Assembly: GCA_001466705.2 (NCBI GenBank) | Contig: LATX02000179.1 | Span: 186,001 to 250,000 of the forward strand | Direction of reading: 5' to 3' | Source of the DNA: Moniliophthora roreri | Taxonomy: Eukaryota > Basidiomycota > Agaricomycetes > Agaricales > Marasmiaceae | DNA length: 64,000 nucleotides | Shown here: positions 1 through 11,229 of the stretch, one piece after another | How the letters are laid out: each line of letters starts with the position of its first letter | Numbering within the stretch: position 1 is the first letter of the stretch | The notes under the pieces: model-generated | What the model was told of the DNA's origin: nothing | The model's input: the letters and a program-made list of their open reading frames with translations, nothing else | Databases searched by the model: none | Position numbers and translations under genes: made by a program

Positions 1-111
1 GTGCCGAACCGACGCGGCACGGCGGAACGCTCTTTGCTTTTGACAATCATCATCAATTGCTGACGACGGCTTTCCTTCGCTCTTGAAACATCCACGTTCC
101 CTTCGCCCCTC

Positions 112-480
112 ATGGAGTTCCCTCAAGAGGTCATCGATCTCATCATTGATCATAGATGCATACGATAGAACCCTCTTCGCTATATCCCAATCTCGATGTT
201 TGATGTATGCGTCGTCATCCCCCGCCTCTACCACAATCGCTCATGCCTTTACCATCGCAGCGATGATAGTAACAACGAGAATCTATGCGTCCCTATCAAA
301 GGAAGGAGACGGTCTCTCGGTGCAAGAACCACTGGTGGTTCGTTGCTGCAGACGTGCTCCCTTACCTCGATTCCTGGCAACCGCCCCTGGTTGACATCCT
401 CTTCACTCGAGCGCTTCTTTCACCACCGCAGATAGTTACGCCTCGATCCTGCCTACGATAGCCATAACTACCGTCAATTC
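112..480 (+). pseudogene. F-box protein remnant
   Basis: An ATG at 112 opens a reading frame MEFPQEVIDLIIDH, which is the usual start of many basidiomycete F-box proteins (hydrophobic, proline and glutamate pattern of helix 1). It is stopped by TAG at 166-168 after 18 codons. Later stretches in other frames (for example SRCLMYASS at about 195) could be decayed continuation but cannot be aligned by eye. No LRR or other domain follows. The call rests on the first 14 codons only, so this is a broken F-box gene or a chance match. Confidence 0.35.
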
Positions 481-753
481 CTGCTGGAGGGAGGGGAGTG
501 GTCTATCTGGAGTCACTGGAACCCCATTTCGCGAGCTTGTTAGGCCATATTTGCCAAATGGTATATCGCACATATGCCGTTTGGGATCCACTGGAAGCTT
601 CTTCATTCGCATCACTTATCGCCCGTGCGGTAAAGCCAAGAGGTACCCCACGGAAACGATGACGTTCATACGCCGACCTCATAGTCATGTGAAGCTGTGG
701 GAAGCCGGTTTAGCAATTGATAATCTTGATACGGTTTACCAGCTACGTCCATC

Positions 754-1867
754 ATGGCTCCTCTTGTCTGGCTTATTACAGGTCCGTACTAGCTGCACAT
801 CCGCTGAATTCATACTCACCCGATTCGCAGGTACTTCCTCGGGTTTTGGTAAACGCCTCGTCACTGCAGCCCTCAACCGAGGCGACTGCGTCATTGCTAC
901 AGCTCGTTCAGTCTTATCCATCTCAACGCCCGGTTTCTTCCCCGGTTCCAACTCGGAGAATCTCAAAACTCTTGAGCTTGACGTTACCTGGCCGCTAGAA
1001 ACCATTCAGAACACCATTGACACTGCTACCCAGCTCTTTGGCCGGATAGACGTTCTAGTGAATAATGCGGGTTACGCGTTGAAGATGCTGGTAGAAGATT
1101 GTTCCGCCCGGGATTTTATGACTCAGTTCGAGGCCAACTTTTTTGGGATAATTAACGTGACAAATGCAGTGCTACCCCAAATGAGGGAAAGGAACCAGGG
1201 TACGGTGGTGATGATTGCAAGTAGGAGCAGCTGGAAACCTGAGATACCCGTACGTTCAGTTCCTTCTTTTTTTATTCGAGGCTTCAGAACTGACGGTGCT
1301 CTTAGACAACTGGTACGTGTCTTATGTGACATAGGGAAGAAGCATGATACATACATGTTTCGATCATTAGCTTTGTATTCATCTTCCAAAGCAGCGTTGA
1401 GGGGTACAATATCTGTTCACGATACTCTGCAATCCCGATCTGATTTATACCTTTCAGTGTACAGCGAGACCCTTTCTGCTGAGATCTCGCAATTCTCGAT
1501 ACGCGTTCTCATTGTCGAACCTGGTGCATTCCGTACAGAAGGCATCGTCTCTGCTTCGCCGTACAACCCCACTGGAAGCATACCAGAGTACAACGCAATA
1601 CGGCAACGTATTCATTCTTACTTTACAGAGCAAGTGGAGGGAAAACAGCGAGGTGATCCTGAGAAAGCTGTACAGCTGATTGTGGACGTCGTGAAGGGGG
1701 AAGGAAGTGCTGCTGGGAGATCGTGGCCTTTGTATCTGCCTCTTGGAGCGGACGCTGTAGAGGCGGTGAAGGAAAAGTGTGAGAGAATGATGAGTGTCGT
1801 AGACGAGTGGCGAGATTTGACTAGTAATCTTGATTTTGACACCCCACTAGAATACAAGATAGATTGA
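754..1867 (+). CDS. Short-chain dehydrogenase/reductase (SDR), five exons
   Basis: Predicted 298-aa classical SDR, an NAD(P)-dependent oxidoreductase; substrate unknown. Exons are 754-781, 831-1249, 1306-1312, 1371-1403 and 1458-1867; introns are 49, 56, 58 and 54 bp, all GT-AG. Splicing exon 1 to exon 2 creates the nucleotide-binding motif TGTSSGFG at residues 9-16. Further on are the NNAG motif (VLVNNAGYA), the catalytic Ser region (MIASRSS) and the Tyr-Lys pair YSSSK, then the usual C-terminal stretch. The start at 754 gives MAPLVWLIT, the normal beta-1 strand; the frame is open upstream to 551, but that extension resembles nothing and lies outside the spliced glycine motif. Exon 3 is only 7 nt and is needed to keep frame between IASRSSWKPEIP and ALYSSSK. 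The fold is certain, the substrate is not. Confidence 0.88.
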
Positions 1868-3530
1868 AAGTTACGGGTTTATTGTAGAAGTATACTCCAA
1901 TAGTACAGCAAGATATCTTGATATCGAAATCCCGAAGCTACCTCATTCGGATGGCCTTTGTAGTGATGAAATAATTAGGAAAAGGTTATATTATTCTCGT
2001 AGCCGCTGATGGTCCGAGAGAAATCAAGTCTGTTTCCTTCATACTAACGATTCTGTAGGGAAGTATGAGCTTGATTTATCGATCAAAATGTCTGACACTA
2101 CTCACCGTGTGCGTTCCGTGCCCAGAATTGCGCTTAGTGGTCATCCCGTTTGACCCTCGAGATCCGAACCATCCAATGACCAACTTCACCCGCTTCTATA
2201 CGCTCTCGATAGTCAAAAGAGCAGCACGAGCTATCGGACTGGCGGGTCCCAGAAAATCTCGCACAATGAACCTTGTATGCTTTCTCTAGATCGCAGCAAA
2301 CGACGTCCACATCGAGAAAACTTGGCAACTGGCGGGCGGTTTGCAAACAGATCTGGGGGATCGATGGCCGGATGCAGTCGCCATACAATTCTTAGATTTG
2401 GAATCTGGGGCAGAACAGCGGACGATAGACTGTGTAGAGCGAGTCGAGATGGCCAAGGCGGAATGAGACTCTGACGGAATATGACACACACAGAGCACTA
2501 TAGCAGGAAGCACGATGTGATGCGTTTATGAGGACCCAGGTCGCTGGTATCGACAGCTGACCAAGACACATCCTCCGAGTCCTTAACCCAGATACTGGAA
2601 GTATCTGACTGCTCCGTGGGTATCTCCCAGGGGAACGACAAAAACGGGCTTTGACAGTCTCTCGCCTACAGGGGGAAATGTCGCAGGAGGTTGAGGAGGG
2701 TAGCGGAAATGTGGTCTTGTAATGAAATCGTGGCAAAGGTGACGATGTTTGAAGACCATCTGGACTGGAGCATGACACGGTACGGCTCTACAAGGCACGA
2801 TATTCGTCAACGAGGATAGCTGCTTATGTGGGGTATGATGATGATGAGCTATCTTTGCAACAGGCTGATGAGCCGTATAGTCATACTAATTAGTTCAGTG
2901 AAAAAGGTACAAAGGATAGTTGAACGTACACCTGGGTTAGAAGCTTGCATAGCCCAACCGTGTAAAGCTCTTTATCCAGTGATTCCACTTCAGTCATATT
3001 GTTGCCCATCCACGTGGTGGCTTCCGGTTCTTTCCTTGAGGATAATACGAGCATTCAGAGCATCTAAAAATAGTCGTAAAAATTGTCAGAAATGATTTTT
3101 GTATCGACGTTTGTGAGGTGAACACCGTACCAGGCACCCTGAAGATTGTCAGCTTTACCATTGTAGAATCATTTCTGGGCAGCAGTTGGGTCGGCGAACG
3201 GGTAGCATGATGGTAAATGAAGAGCTGGTCGCCGTTAGTGACGTCCACGACAGCCGGGCTGTCCGGATCACTCCCGATGACATATCTTATCTCACGCCTT
3301 CTCTCCCGACCCCCATCAGATTCGTCGATGCAACCATCAATTTTCTGATGATTCGTATACAGCTTCTTTCAACTGCTATGACGAAGATAGACCCTCAGTG
3401 CCCCGTTGATCCATTTGCGGGCCATCAGCTTGACTCAATCCTGGTGTACCTTGGCAATCACGGTCAAGTTGCTTTCAATTCGATTATTTCCTATATCTTC
3501 TCCCAAGACCTGGCCAAGACTAGTATGCTG
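1868..3530. other. No recognised gene
   Basis: About 1.7 kb between the SDR stop and the next gene. Several frames stay open for 80-130 codons, mainly on the minus strand at 2134-2810, but none shows a recognisable domain, a signal peptide or a convincing exon chain. It could hold a diverged gene or only intergenic DNA. Confidence 0.4.
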
Positions 3531-4241
3531 CTACAACAATATGAGGAACACACCACCAATCGCTCCACTCAAAAACCCTAATAATCCGCACAAGTTCCTC
3601 TTAGTCGGCAGCGCTGCATTATCGGGATTACTGGTGCTCTGACTCCCGGTCGGTGATGCTTGGTCAGTTGAGGGTTGTGGAGTTTGCCTAGTTGGACTCT
3701 GAGTGATGGAAACTCCGTTCGTTGTAGCTATCGGTACGATAATCTCGTGCTTAAAGCCTGTTTCTGTCTCCGTCGAAAAAGTAACGCCTGCATCATTTAC
3801 CGCAAAATCCACACATATTCCGGAATCTGCCGCGGTAAAATGACACTCTTCCTCGACGACAGTTGCAATATCCTTGAAGCCGGATGCTGATAGAATGATG
3901 GTTCCTGCGAGACGATCAGTGTGGCTTAGATGAGGTTTCGTCGTCATACCAGAAGATGCTTCACCACGTACTGGTCATCGTTTTCAGGCTGGCGTTTGTG
4001 CTATCGATAAATTGGTACTTGTAAGTCGTTTCGCTATTTCCTGTACCGACAGGAATCAAAGTCCTTGTGGCTATTGTCCGTGTCCGAGTGGGAATATCGG
4101 TTCCAGTTTCGTTCACAAAGATAGGCACAGTGGCGAAGGACTGGGCTTCCGCTGATTAGGAGTAAGCACGGTTGTCTGGATATGAGCTTTCCATGACTAA
4201 CCGAGCACGGATATAGACAGCAGTAGAGGAAGGCACTTCAT
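3531..4241 (-). CDS. Small GPI-anchored secreted protein, paralog A
   Basis: Predicted 197-aa protein from three exons on the minus strand: 4241-4202, 4151-3972 and 3904-3531 (introns of 50 and 67 bp, GT-AG). It starts MKCLPLLLSISVLAEAQS, a clear signal peptide. A mid-region with an SASG motif and a TAADSGIC motif is followed by a Ser/Thr/Pro-rich stretch and a hydrophobic C-terminus (GLLGFLSGAIGGVFLILL), typical of a GPI-attachment signal. Its exon pattern, the SASG and TAADSG(I/V)C motifs and the tail match the plus-strand gene at 7576-8359, so the two are paralogs in inverted orientation. Function is unknown; a cell-wall or surface protein is the natural inference. A TATAAAAGGA box lies 40-49 bp upstream of the ATG. 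Confidence 0.72.
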
Positions 4242-4280
4242 TTCAGGGGTGCCACGAGCTTTGGCTGCTCAAGATAGACC

Positions 4281-4290
4281 TCCTTTTATA
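4281..4290 (-). promoter_or_regulatory. TATA box of paralog A
   Basis: On the minus strand this reads TATAAAAGGA, a consensus TATA element 40-49 bp upstream of the ATG at 4241. The 397 bp between 4241 and 4639 separate two divergently transcribed genes and hold no other gene. Confidence 0.4.
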
Positions 4291-4638
4291 CTCGTCGAAT
4301 CAATTCAATCTATTGATGTTAACTTGAGGTACGATCTTTACTGCTTGTTGTATACCATCAAGAAACCCTCTCAGATGACCGGAATGTGCGCCCGCAGCTT
4401 CGCTCCCTTGTCAAAAGAGTTCCAGGGTTGTTTTCTGCCTTGATCTACTATCTTTAATCCTCTCAATGTGACAACTTGACACGCCGTCAATATATCTTTG
4501 CCTGAGCGGGTGGGAAACGGCGCCTGTTGGGCTTTCTCATCGGCCGACGATCTCGGCCGTTTCCCGGTCCGTCCTTGCATCAGAAGGATCATGATTCTCA
4601 CGGAACCGCCGCCTTGACTCCATCCATCACGGTCCGCG

Positions 4639-6091
4639 ATGGATTCCAACATTTCGTCTCAACTACCCCAAGAGCTCATTGCTCATTGCCTCCGCTTTCT
4701 CACATCTTCCAAAAGAACACACCGTCGGGATCTTTTTTCCACCAGTCTCGTATGCCGAGCTTGGCTCGCACCCAGTCAAGAGATCCTCTTCCATGATCTC
4801 CACATCACCAGAACCATCATCCTCGCATACATATACTCCAGACCGCACCTAGCACCCCTCGTTCGCCATGTTCATATCACCGCCATCGATAAACACCACG
4901 AACCTCTGGAAATCCCACCTTTCCCCAACCTTGAGCTTGTCTCCATCTTTAATAAAGGCTATAAATCGGTCTCATGCAAGGGTGGTCGGCTGTTTCGCAC
5001 AATAGAGTCCAGCCCAGTCAGGCTTCGAAATCTGGTACTGGACTCACTCCATTTTCCCCGGATACAGGAGCTAGCAGCCATTTTCAAGGGCTCTTCGCTA
5101 AAGCAGATTGAAGTGCTGCAGCTTAGGGACGTCGTGGTGCGGACCCAAGATCCAGATCCATCATTGTCGTCGGACGAGGAGCAAGATGAAGATGAGGACT
5201 TGAGTGGCGGCGAAGAGACGAGTGGAGATGAAGAGATAAGTAAGGACGAAGAAGAATCGGAAATTGATGGGGTCATCGAGAGGCAAGATCCACTCAGGGG
5301 ACTTCTCGACATCGAAGACCCATCCAACGTGTCTGCTATGGTGAGCAAATTGTGTCATTTGCTTCTTTCTCTCAACAACTTCTATGTCAGGGCACTATCA
5401 GCGTAAAGGAACTTGAGCTAGACTCAATCATGGATTTGCTATCCATCCAACTCCTTGCCAGATCGCCACATTCCCGTCTCCGGATGACTTCGGTCGAAAG
5501 ATTATGGCTCCAAGACATTCTGCCATATACTATAGGTAACCTGTACCACTCCCTCAACGATGGCACCTTTCCGTCGCTTACTCGGCTGGAGTTTGCGATG
5601 TGTAACATACGTAAGTTTTAATGCCTGTCAGTGTCAAACTCGGGTTGACACTAGCTCTCAATGCAGCGGACGCTTTAGTATCCCCGACATCTGCTATCCT
5701 ATCGAGGCTCACACATATATCCGCCGTCTATTCGTGTTATCCTGCCCCGCATCCCGAAGGAAAACCGCAATGTCTGTTATCCCATCTCATCGCTCTCCCA
5801 ATGGACTTCCCGCTCAATCTCAAAACACTCCATTTACAACTTGGCGTGTATCGTCCCTGGCGGAGTTTGCCAAGAGGATTCCAAGCACAAATACGATCTG
5901 CACCGGTCGATCCAGCGGCGTGTCTTTCTCTTCTAGATACCCTTCTTCGGGATGTTATTCAGAGATTCGAGAGCCTAGAGGGGATCAGGGTTTACTACTC
6001 AGCTAAAAGGTTTTGTCAGAATCAAGATATCGGGGTTGCGCTGCGAAATGCGTGTAGAACGGGAAAGATTGCGTTGCATAAGCTCGAATAG
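4639..6091 (+). CDS. F-box domain protein with acidic insert
   Basis: Predicted 448-aa protein, exons 4639-5340, 5391-5610 and 5667-6091 (introns 50 and 56 bp, GT-AG; phases agree). Residues about 9-56 form an F-box: LPQELIAHCLRFL, then SLVCRAWLAPSQEILFHDLH. F-box proteins normally bind Skp1 and choose substrates for SCF ubiquitin ligases. The remainder looks like a degenerate leucine-rich region (RNLVLDSLHF, VLQLRDVVV, TRLEFAMCNI), common in expanded Agaricomycete F-box families. Residues about 175-212 are strongly acidic (runs of D, E and S), probably a flexible linker. The ORF ends with TAG at 6089-6091. Substrate unknown. Confidence 0.82.
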
Positions 6092-7575
6092 ACTTGGTAT
6101 ATTGCAGAGTATCCGTCGAATGATATCGGCAACTTTTGCCATTCTGAAGACTTTTCATTAGCCTCTGGTTGGGCTCATCCTCGGCAGTCGTATGGTACTC
6201 GTACCACAAACGCTTGGGGGTTAGAACGAATAGTTGCAGCTGCAAGGGTACGGCCTGCAGTTTGGATTGATTTTCTGAGATGTTGAAGTTTTTTGCTACG
6301 TAATATTGAGCGGATGGGACGTAAGGAAGAAAGAAGCTGGATAGCGTCGATGGCATCGCTGATAGTCATCTGCATCGGCAGGCGCTTCCGCCTCGCCTAT
6401 CAATTCGCCATCTTCGGGGGTAACCAATCCGCCTACACCTCCGAGGCCACGGGTGTCAGAAGCTCGCATGGTCGATTCCGACGCTTCGCAAATAGGCCTA
6501 TTCCAACTGAATCTCGGAAATCTTTACCCATCTTTGTATTGTTCTCATTGGACTTGTCTCCGTCCAAACAACTATCGCAAAACGTACCCCAAGAAAATTT
6601 CACGGACTTCGCTGCCACTGCTCTTCCAATGGTTATTGGAACAATAAGCGCGCGGCCTAAGTATGAGTGCGTTTCCCTTCGCAATAGACCCACCCCTGGA
6701 GGGATTGACACGCAAACGGATGAAAATGGCACTGTATCGGTGAACATATTCTTTCAGTTGACGAAGGATTTTTCATACTGACCTCTCGTTCTAGTGCGTC
6801 ATCCCTGATAAGGCGGCGAGCCAATTGGGAGTTGTGGTGGAAGCATGATCTGTGCGGAGATGATGGGTCGTGTGACAAAGTGTATTTTAAGCCTTCTCTC
6901 AATCGAACGCCAATTACGTACTAAATGCCTACCATGGTGACAACAGTCCTGGCATCCTATACACCACCGTTCTGTTCCCTGGAATAATTCCAAGATGTTA
7001 GAACACTGTTCTACTGCTCTGTAATGATTCTAGGGGTTTTAATGCCGTTCTATCTATGTGCTAAGGTCTTCTAACCATTCTAGGCATTATCACCCGGAAC
7101 CCGTTATCTAGGGCTGTCGGTTTCGCAGATGTGACTGGTCGTAAGCGCCAACTTCGAGCGCCAACCCAATATGCAGCGCCACTTGCCTTTTACACGGTCT
7201 CGCAACGGTCTCGGCCTTTTCTGGTTTGATCTATATATCTCCTTTTGACGAGATGGTTATCAGGCTATCAACACTAACTGTTCACCGAAGATTTGAGTCA
7301 AATGAGGAGTACTCTCAGTCTGCAGAACCCAAGCTACTATATCACATGAAGTATATCGTCGGCTTTGCTTCAAATCTGGGAGAAGTGCATCTAATATTCG
7401 CATGCTTAGCGCGCGAAGACATTAGTGTTGAATTTTTTTGATTGAATTGGCGACCTCGTGTGCTCAAAGATCATCATTGAGGCCTTGAGGCACGGTACCT
7501 AGTGAACAAATGATGACTATAAGAGACATTGAGCCACCATGACAATCTTCATTCCTTTCTTCCCCCGGTACCAGA
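6092..7575. other. No recognised gene
   Basis: About 1.5 kb. A plus-strand frame at 6293-6781 (162 codons) and a minus-strand frame at 6433-6747 overlap and neither resembles a known protein. A short frame at 7226-7441 is likewise unassigned. Around 6985-7085 the pieces GTTCTA and ATTCTAG recur, without a clear repeat unit. Confidence 0.35.
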
Positions 7576-8359
7576 ATGATGAAGTATATCCTCTTTCCTT
7601 TGGCGCTTGCACTCTTTGGTAACCTATCCGTTTTTGTAACAATGAGAATCAACTCTGACAGCCTTTTTCTCCCCTTTCTAGCTAAAGCCCAAAGCCAGTT
7701 TCTCACAATCCACCAGTTCGGGGACGATACAGCTCCCCCGACCACCACAATGACTGATGCAACCCTCGTCCCACTTGGCACAGCAAACCAGGAAACGACC
7801 TATCTATATGTTCAAGATGATGATTTGCTAACCACGAAATGTGAATTCAACTCCCATCCTTCGGCATTCCATCGCTCTGATATTATCTCCCATCATAGTG
7901 ACATTCGTAGTCTCTGCGTCTGGACACAAGGTCTTGGCTACTGACATTCCCCAGAACTGCTTCCTCACGGCGGCAGATTCGGGTGTATGTGAGATCGGAC
8001 TGGTAGATGAGGCTGGAAGTGCAACATCAACATTTACAACATCAGGCAGTGCACTGGCTGTTGTTTTACCGGTCGCAACTACTAGTGGTAGTGCTGGAAG
8101 TAGCACTGCAAGTAGTGGTAGCGCTGGAAATAGTGGTGGTACTGGAAGTAGTACTGGAAGTAGTGGTAGCATTGGAAATAGTGGTGGCACTGGAAGTAGT
8201 GGATCTGAAGGTAACCCTGCGGTGCCCACTGAATCTGAATCCAGAAGCGGCGGTCAAACTGGCAACGGGAATAATGGTGCTGTTGGTTTGGTCGGCCTTT
8301 CTGGCATGTTTGAGTTGATTTTGAGTGGGTTGGTGACTGGGGTTGCTCTTGTATTGTAA
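7576..8359 (+). CDS. Small GPI-anchored secreted protein, paralog B
   Basis: Predicted 220-aa protein from exons 7576-7618, 7682-7840 and 7899-8359 (introns 63 and 58 bp, GT-AG). It starts MMKYILFPLALALFAKAQS, a signal peptide whose intron splits it at the same place as in paralog A. The middle carries SASGHK and TAADSGVC. A low-complexity Gly/Ser/Thr-rich stretch built from repeated GSSGSxGNSGGT-like units (about 8080-8210) follows, then a hydrophobic tail (LSGLVTGVALVL), typical of a GPI anchor signal. The Ser/Thr-rich part is probably O-mannosylated. It is a paralog of 3531-4241 on the opposite strand, with the F-box gene between. Role unknown; a cell-surface protein is inferred. Confidence 0.75.
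8085..8210 (+). repeat. In-gene Gly/Ser/Thr codon repeat
   Basis: Imperfect units of the type AGTAGTGGTAGCxxTGGAA recur, encoding Gly-Ser-Thr-Gly-Ser runs in paralog B. Such a tract can change length by slippage. Paralog A has no equivalent tract, only a Ser/Thr/Pro-rich stretch. Confidence 0.7.
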
Positions 8360-9387
8360 GGGTATGATGCCAGCATCCCTGAAAACAAGATTTCCTGTGG
8401 ATTTTAGGATAAACTGAATTGACTGAGGATGAATGTCTTGAAATCATTGCAACAATCACATAATAGATGAAGAAATCACACCATACGGAGTCCAACCGTT
8501 GTTCTGTGCCTCAACTACGACGATGACAATGATCAATCAATGATATCTTTCCCCCCGGCATCTCCATGGGACCTAATACAAGTACCTGCGCCCATAATCA
8601 GTATGGAAAAGTTGTATGATCATAGCCACATGGACAATACTGATGAGTATCGAAGAGCCTCACCGGTGACCGTTCTACATCATGAATCAAATCTTCTGTC
8701 ACCGGGTAGCCACCTTCGCATTTTCTATGTTCTTCGGTAATACGTTGTTGAAGACGATAATATTTCATCAGGTCAATCTCGCAAAACGAAATGACAGGGA
8801 ATGACTTACTCGCATGATGTGACGCGGGTAAAACGTGAGCAAATTCACCGACGGCACTTGAGGGCAGGTCAATGGATCTCAAGCAGTGCGAACAAGCGCC
8901 GGTGGGCGTCACCACCATGGAGACGAATGCCGCTCTAGCTTGAGTGAGTATGAATCTCAAGGGAGGAAATGAATTTATAATCATAGAAAACAATTCCGCT
9001 CTACCATCACCTCCAATGCATTAAGTCAAAAAAGCGCTAGAAGCAAAATGCGTGGTCTAATCGTCGCCAATATGATCCAGATGATGTAGATAGTCCTGCC
9101 CAATGATGATGAGCTCATTCTTTACATGAGGAGCTTCCAAAAAAGCTCTTGGGAAGCTGGGGACCTGCCAAGGGATATTCCTCGTTACATTTTAATGCAT
9201 CAATAATCATTCAATCTACTACTATGACATATTGTATAAGTCCGATGAGTTGCCACTATTAACACTCGGGTGTAAAGTACTTCAGATGTCCAGTGTATGT
9301 GATTGTCCGTGCTCCAAGCCCTTCTATTCGTAATGTCCATTTTAACCTTTAACCTTATACAGCGCATCGTCGCAAGATTGTCGACAA
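8360..9387. other. No recognised gene
   Basis: About 1 kb between the ends of paralog B (plus) and the RTA1-like gene (minus), so both 3' ends point here. A minus-strand frame at 8598-8993 (131 codons) has no recognisable motif. Nothing else can be supported. Confidence 0.4.
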
Positions 9388-10671
9388 CTAATTTTTCTCA
9401 TTTAATGACACTGAAAGAAGCCGACCGGGGTGAGCAATGTTCCAGACATAGAATGCCACAGTAACGAGAGCGGCATCGAAGACATCTGAACGCCTCGGTC
9501 AGCAAACGCCGGTACAGTGCCAGGTATTTACTCACTGAACAGCCATTCCGTTGTCACGATTTTGCTATCCCAACCCCCGCTCAACTCAATGAGTCGATAG
9601 ATAGCTCTGCATACTTTGAATCAGCACTCGCCTGGTATAATAACAATTAATTAATCACCGAATGAAGAGAAGGAGCGTGGTAAACAGTAAGGCCGAGAGT
9701 AGTATCTTCCTACGCTTGTCGAGGAGCACGCGAGGAGGTGCATATATAGTGCTCTCAGATGAGGTTGAAGGTTGAAGTTCAACGCCAACTTGAAGATCAA
9801 CTGGTTTGCGAATCGGTTTTTCACGCAGCAACCGAATAACGAACTCCGTAACCAGGATACTGAATGTAGTCATCATCACTACAAAATATCCAAAGGTCAG
9901 CGGAGACATCACGTAAGTACTACTGTACGTACCAACTTGCAAGGCAATGCCGGAGATCATCAGGTTGGTTCCAAGGTTCACTCCTGCTGTGGTGTTTGCT
10001 GACGAGGCTATCCCACCTCCTGCGCCTTGTATGATGAGCGAGACAATATCCTAGACAAAATTACGCGGTCAGTTAGTTGCTTCAAAATATCCGAGATTTG
10101 AAGCTTACGCATAGGAGGAAGATCCAGCCATCTGATGTCAAGCTGAATTAGTACACTTGGAATAGACTGGTCTAAAAGCGACGTACATAACCTGGGAGGA
10201 AGACGACTGTATTCCGTCCCTAGCAGCGTGACAATATTGCCGAATATAATGAAGTTTGCAGCGAGCAAAGGTGTTGGTCCGATAATTAATGTGGAGATTC
10301 TGCCCAAGAGTTTAGCCAGAGCAAGCTGCAGATGTTTTTCAGAGACTCACTGAATCATAAACGGCGTGTCTAGTAGTAGATTTTGATTCGACCACAGACG
10401 GCCGGACCAACCGAGAATTTCGATGCAACCCGCGAGCACTATCGTTGGGAAGAGAAACCACCGTCGCGTCCAAAGAGCTTGAAGTGAGTGCATTACTAAC
10501 GGAAGAGCGTGAATTTCAGAGTCGCGTAAGAAATTCCAGCAAGGACTTACAGGTAGTTGCGCTAAACAGGGAGACATAGATGACACAGACATAGTACGTC
10601 GGCCTGTAACCATAAGGCGAAAGATCATCCAAATTCTCCGGAGAAACAGGTGCTGAAGGTGACGAAGCCAT
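9388..10671 (-). CDS. RTA1-like 7-TM protein (lipid-translocating exporter family)
   Basis: Predicted 302-aa integral membrane protein from eight exons: 10671-10551, 10495-10351, 10299-10187, 10131-10109, 10050-9933, 9878-9659, 9606-9536 and 9485-9388; introns of 50-58 bp are all GT-AG and all phases agree. RTA1-family landmarks appear in order: CIEILGWSGRLWS (helix 2 region), IIGPTPLLAANFIIFGNIV with TEYSRLPPRLY, the CDIVSLIIQGAGGG motif, then TTFSILVTEF, IRAIYRLIELSGGWDS and the terminal WNIAHPG. Fungal relatives include Rta1, Rtm1 and Rsb1, linked to lipid asymmetry, sphingoid-base export and resistance to toxic compounds. Length is normal for the family. Exon 4 is only 23 nt. The start at 10671 gives a soluble N-terminus MASSPSAPVSPENLDDLSPY, also usual. 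Confidence 0.9.
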
Positions 10672-11229
10672 TATGGATGTGCTGACAAAGGAAGAGGCAG
10701 AAATAAAAGGAGTGGAAACGAAGAAGGTTTTGGTGGGTGGTTAGCTCAACACCGTCCACCATAAATACAGGAACGGGGTTTCCACGCCTGCTTCAACATT
10801 GAGAGCAGTGTTACTTCACTGATCGCAGTTCCGTCGGGAGGGCGAGGAATGAGGGTCCCGTCGGACGGAGGCAGTGTTTCCGTACATTGAACGACGAACG
10901 TCGCGCAGCAGGGAGCTGTCAGCGTTGGGTGACGACCCTGACTGCGGCAATGAAGTCCACCACCTGGTTGGGTAAATTGCCGGGAATAAGGACTACTATT
11001 ATTTAACGCGCTCGACCTCAAAGCTGTCCAGTCAACAGCTATCCCTCCGGGATAATCATCAACACATGCCGGGGGCGGAGACGTTATGGCCATTGCTAGA
11101 TTGTGAACTTGTTGACATCCAGACCGACATGACGCGACGGGATAAGATACGGTTGTCATCGCATTGTCCACCCAACACATCGTAGGTTTGGAGTGAATAT
11201 GACTGTACACTTGGTCCACAGTAAGCCTT
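10672..11229. other. Intergenic, with an unassigned open frame on the minus strand
   Basis: Between the RTA1-like gene and the secreted-protein gene. A minus-strand frame is open from 11327 to 10746 and overlaps the last exon of the secreted-protein gene in another frame. It is Cys- and Pro-rich but resembles nothing known. It may be 3' UTR or a chance ORF. Confidence 0.35.

Noticed and set aside
4959..5358. Minus-strand Ser-rich frames opposite the F-box gene
   Set aside because: Shadow of the acidic tract (Glu/Asp codons read as Ser/Leu on the other strand).
8598..8993. Minus-strand frame of 131 codons
   Set aside because: No recognisable motif, signal peptide or exon partner; amino-acid make-up looks random.
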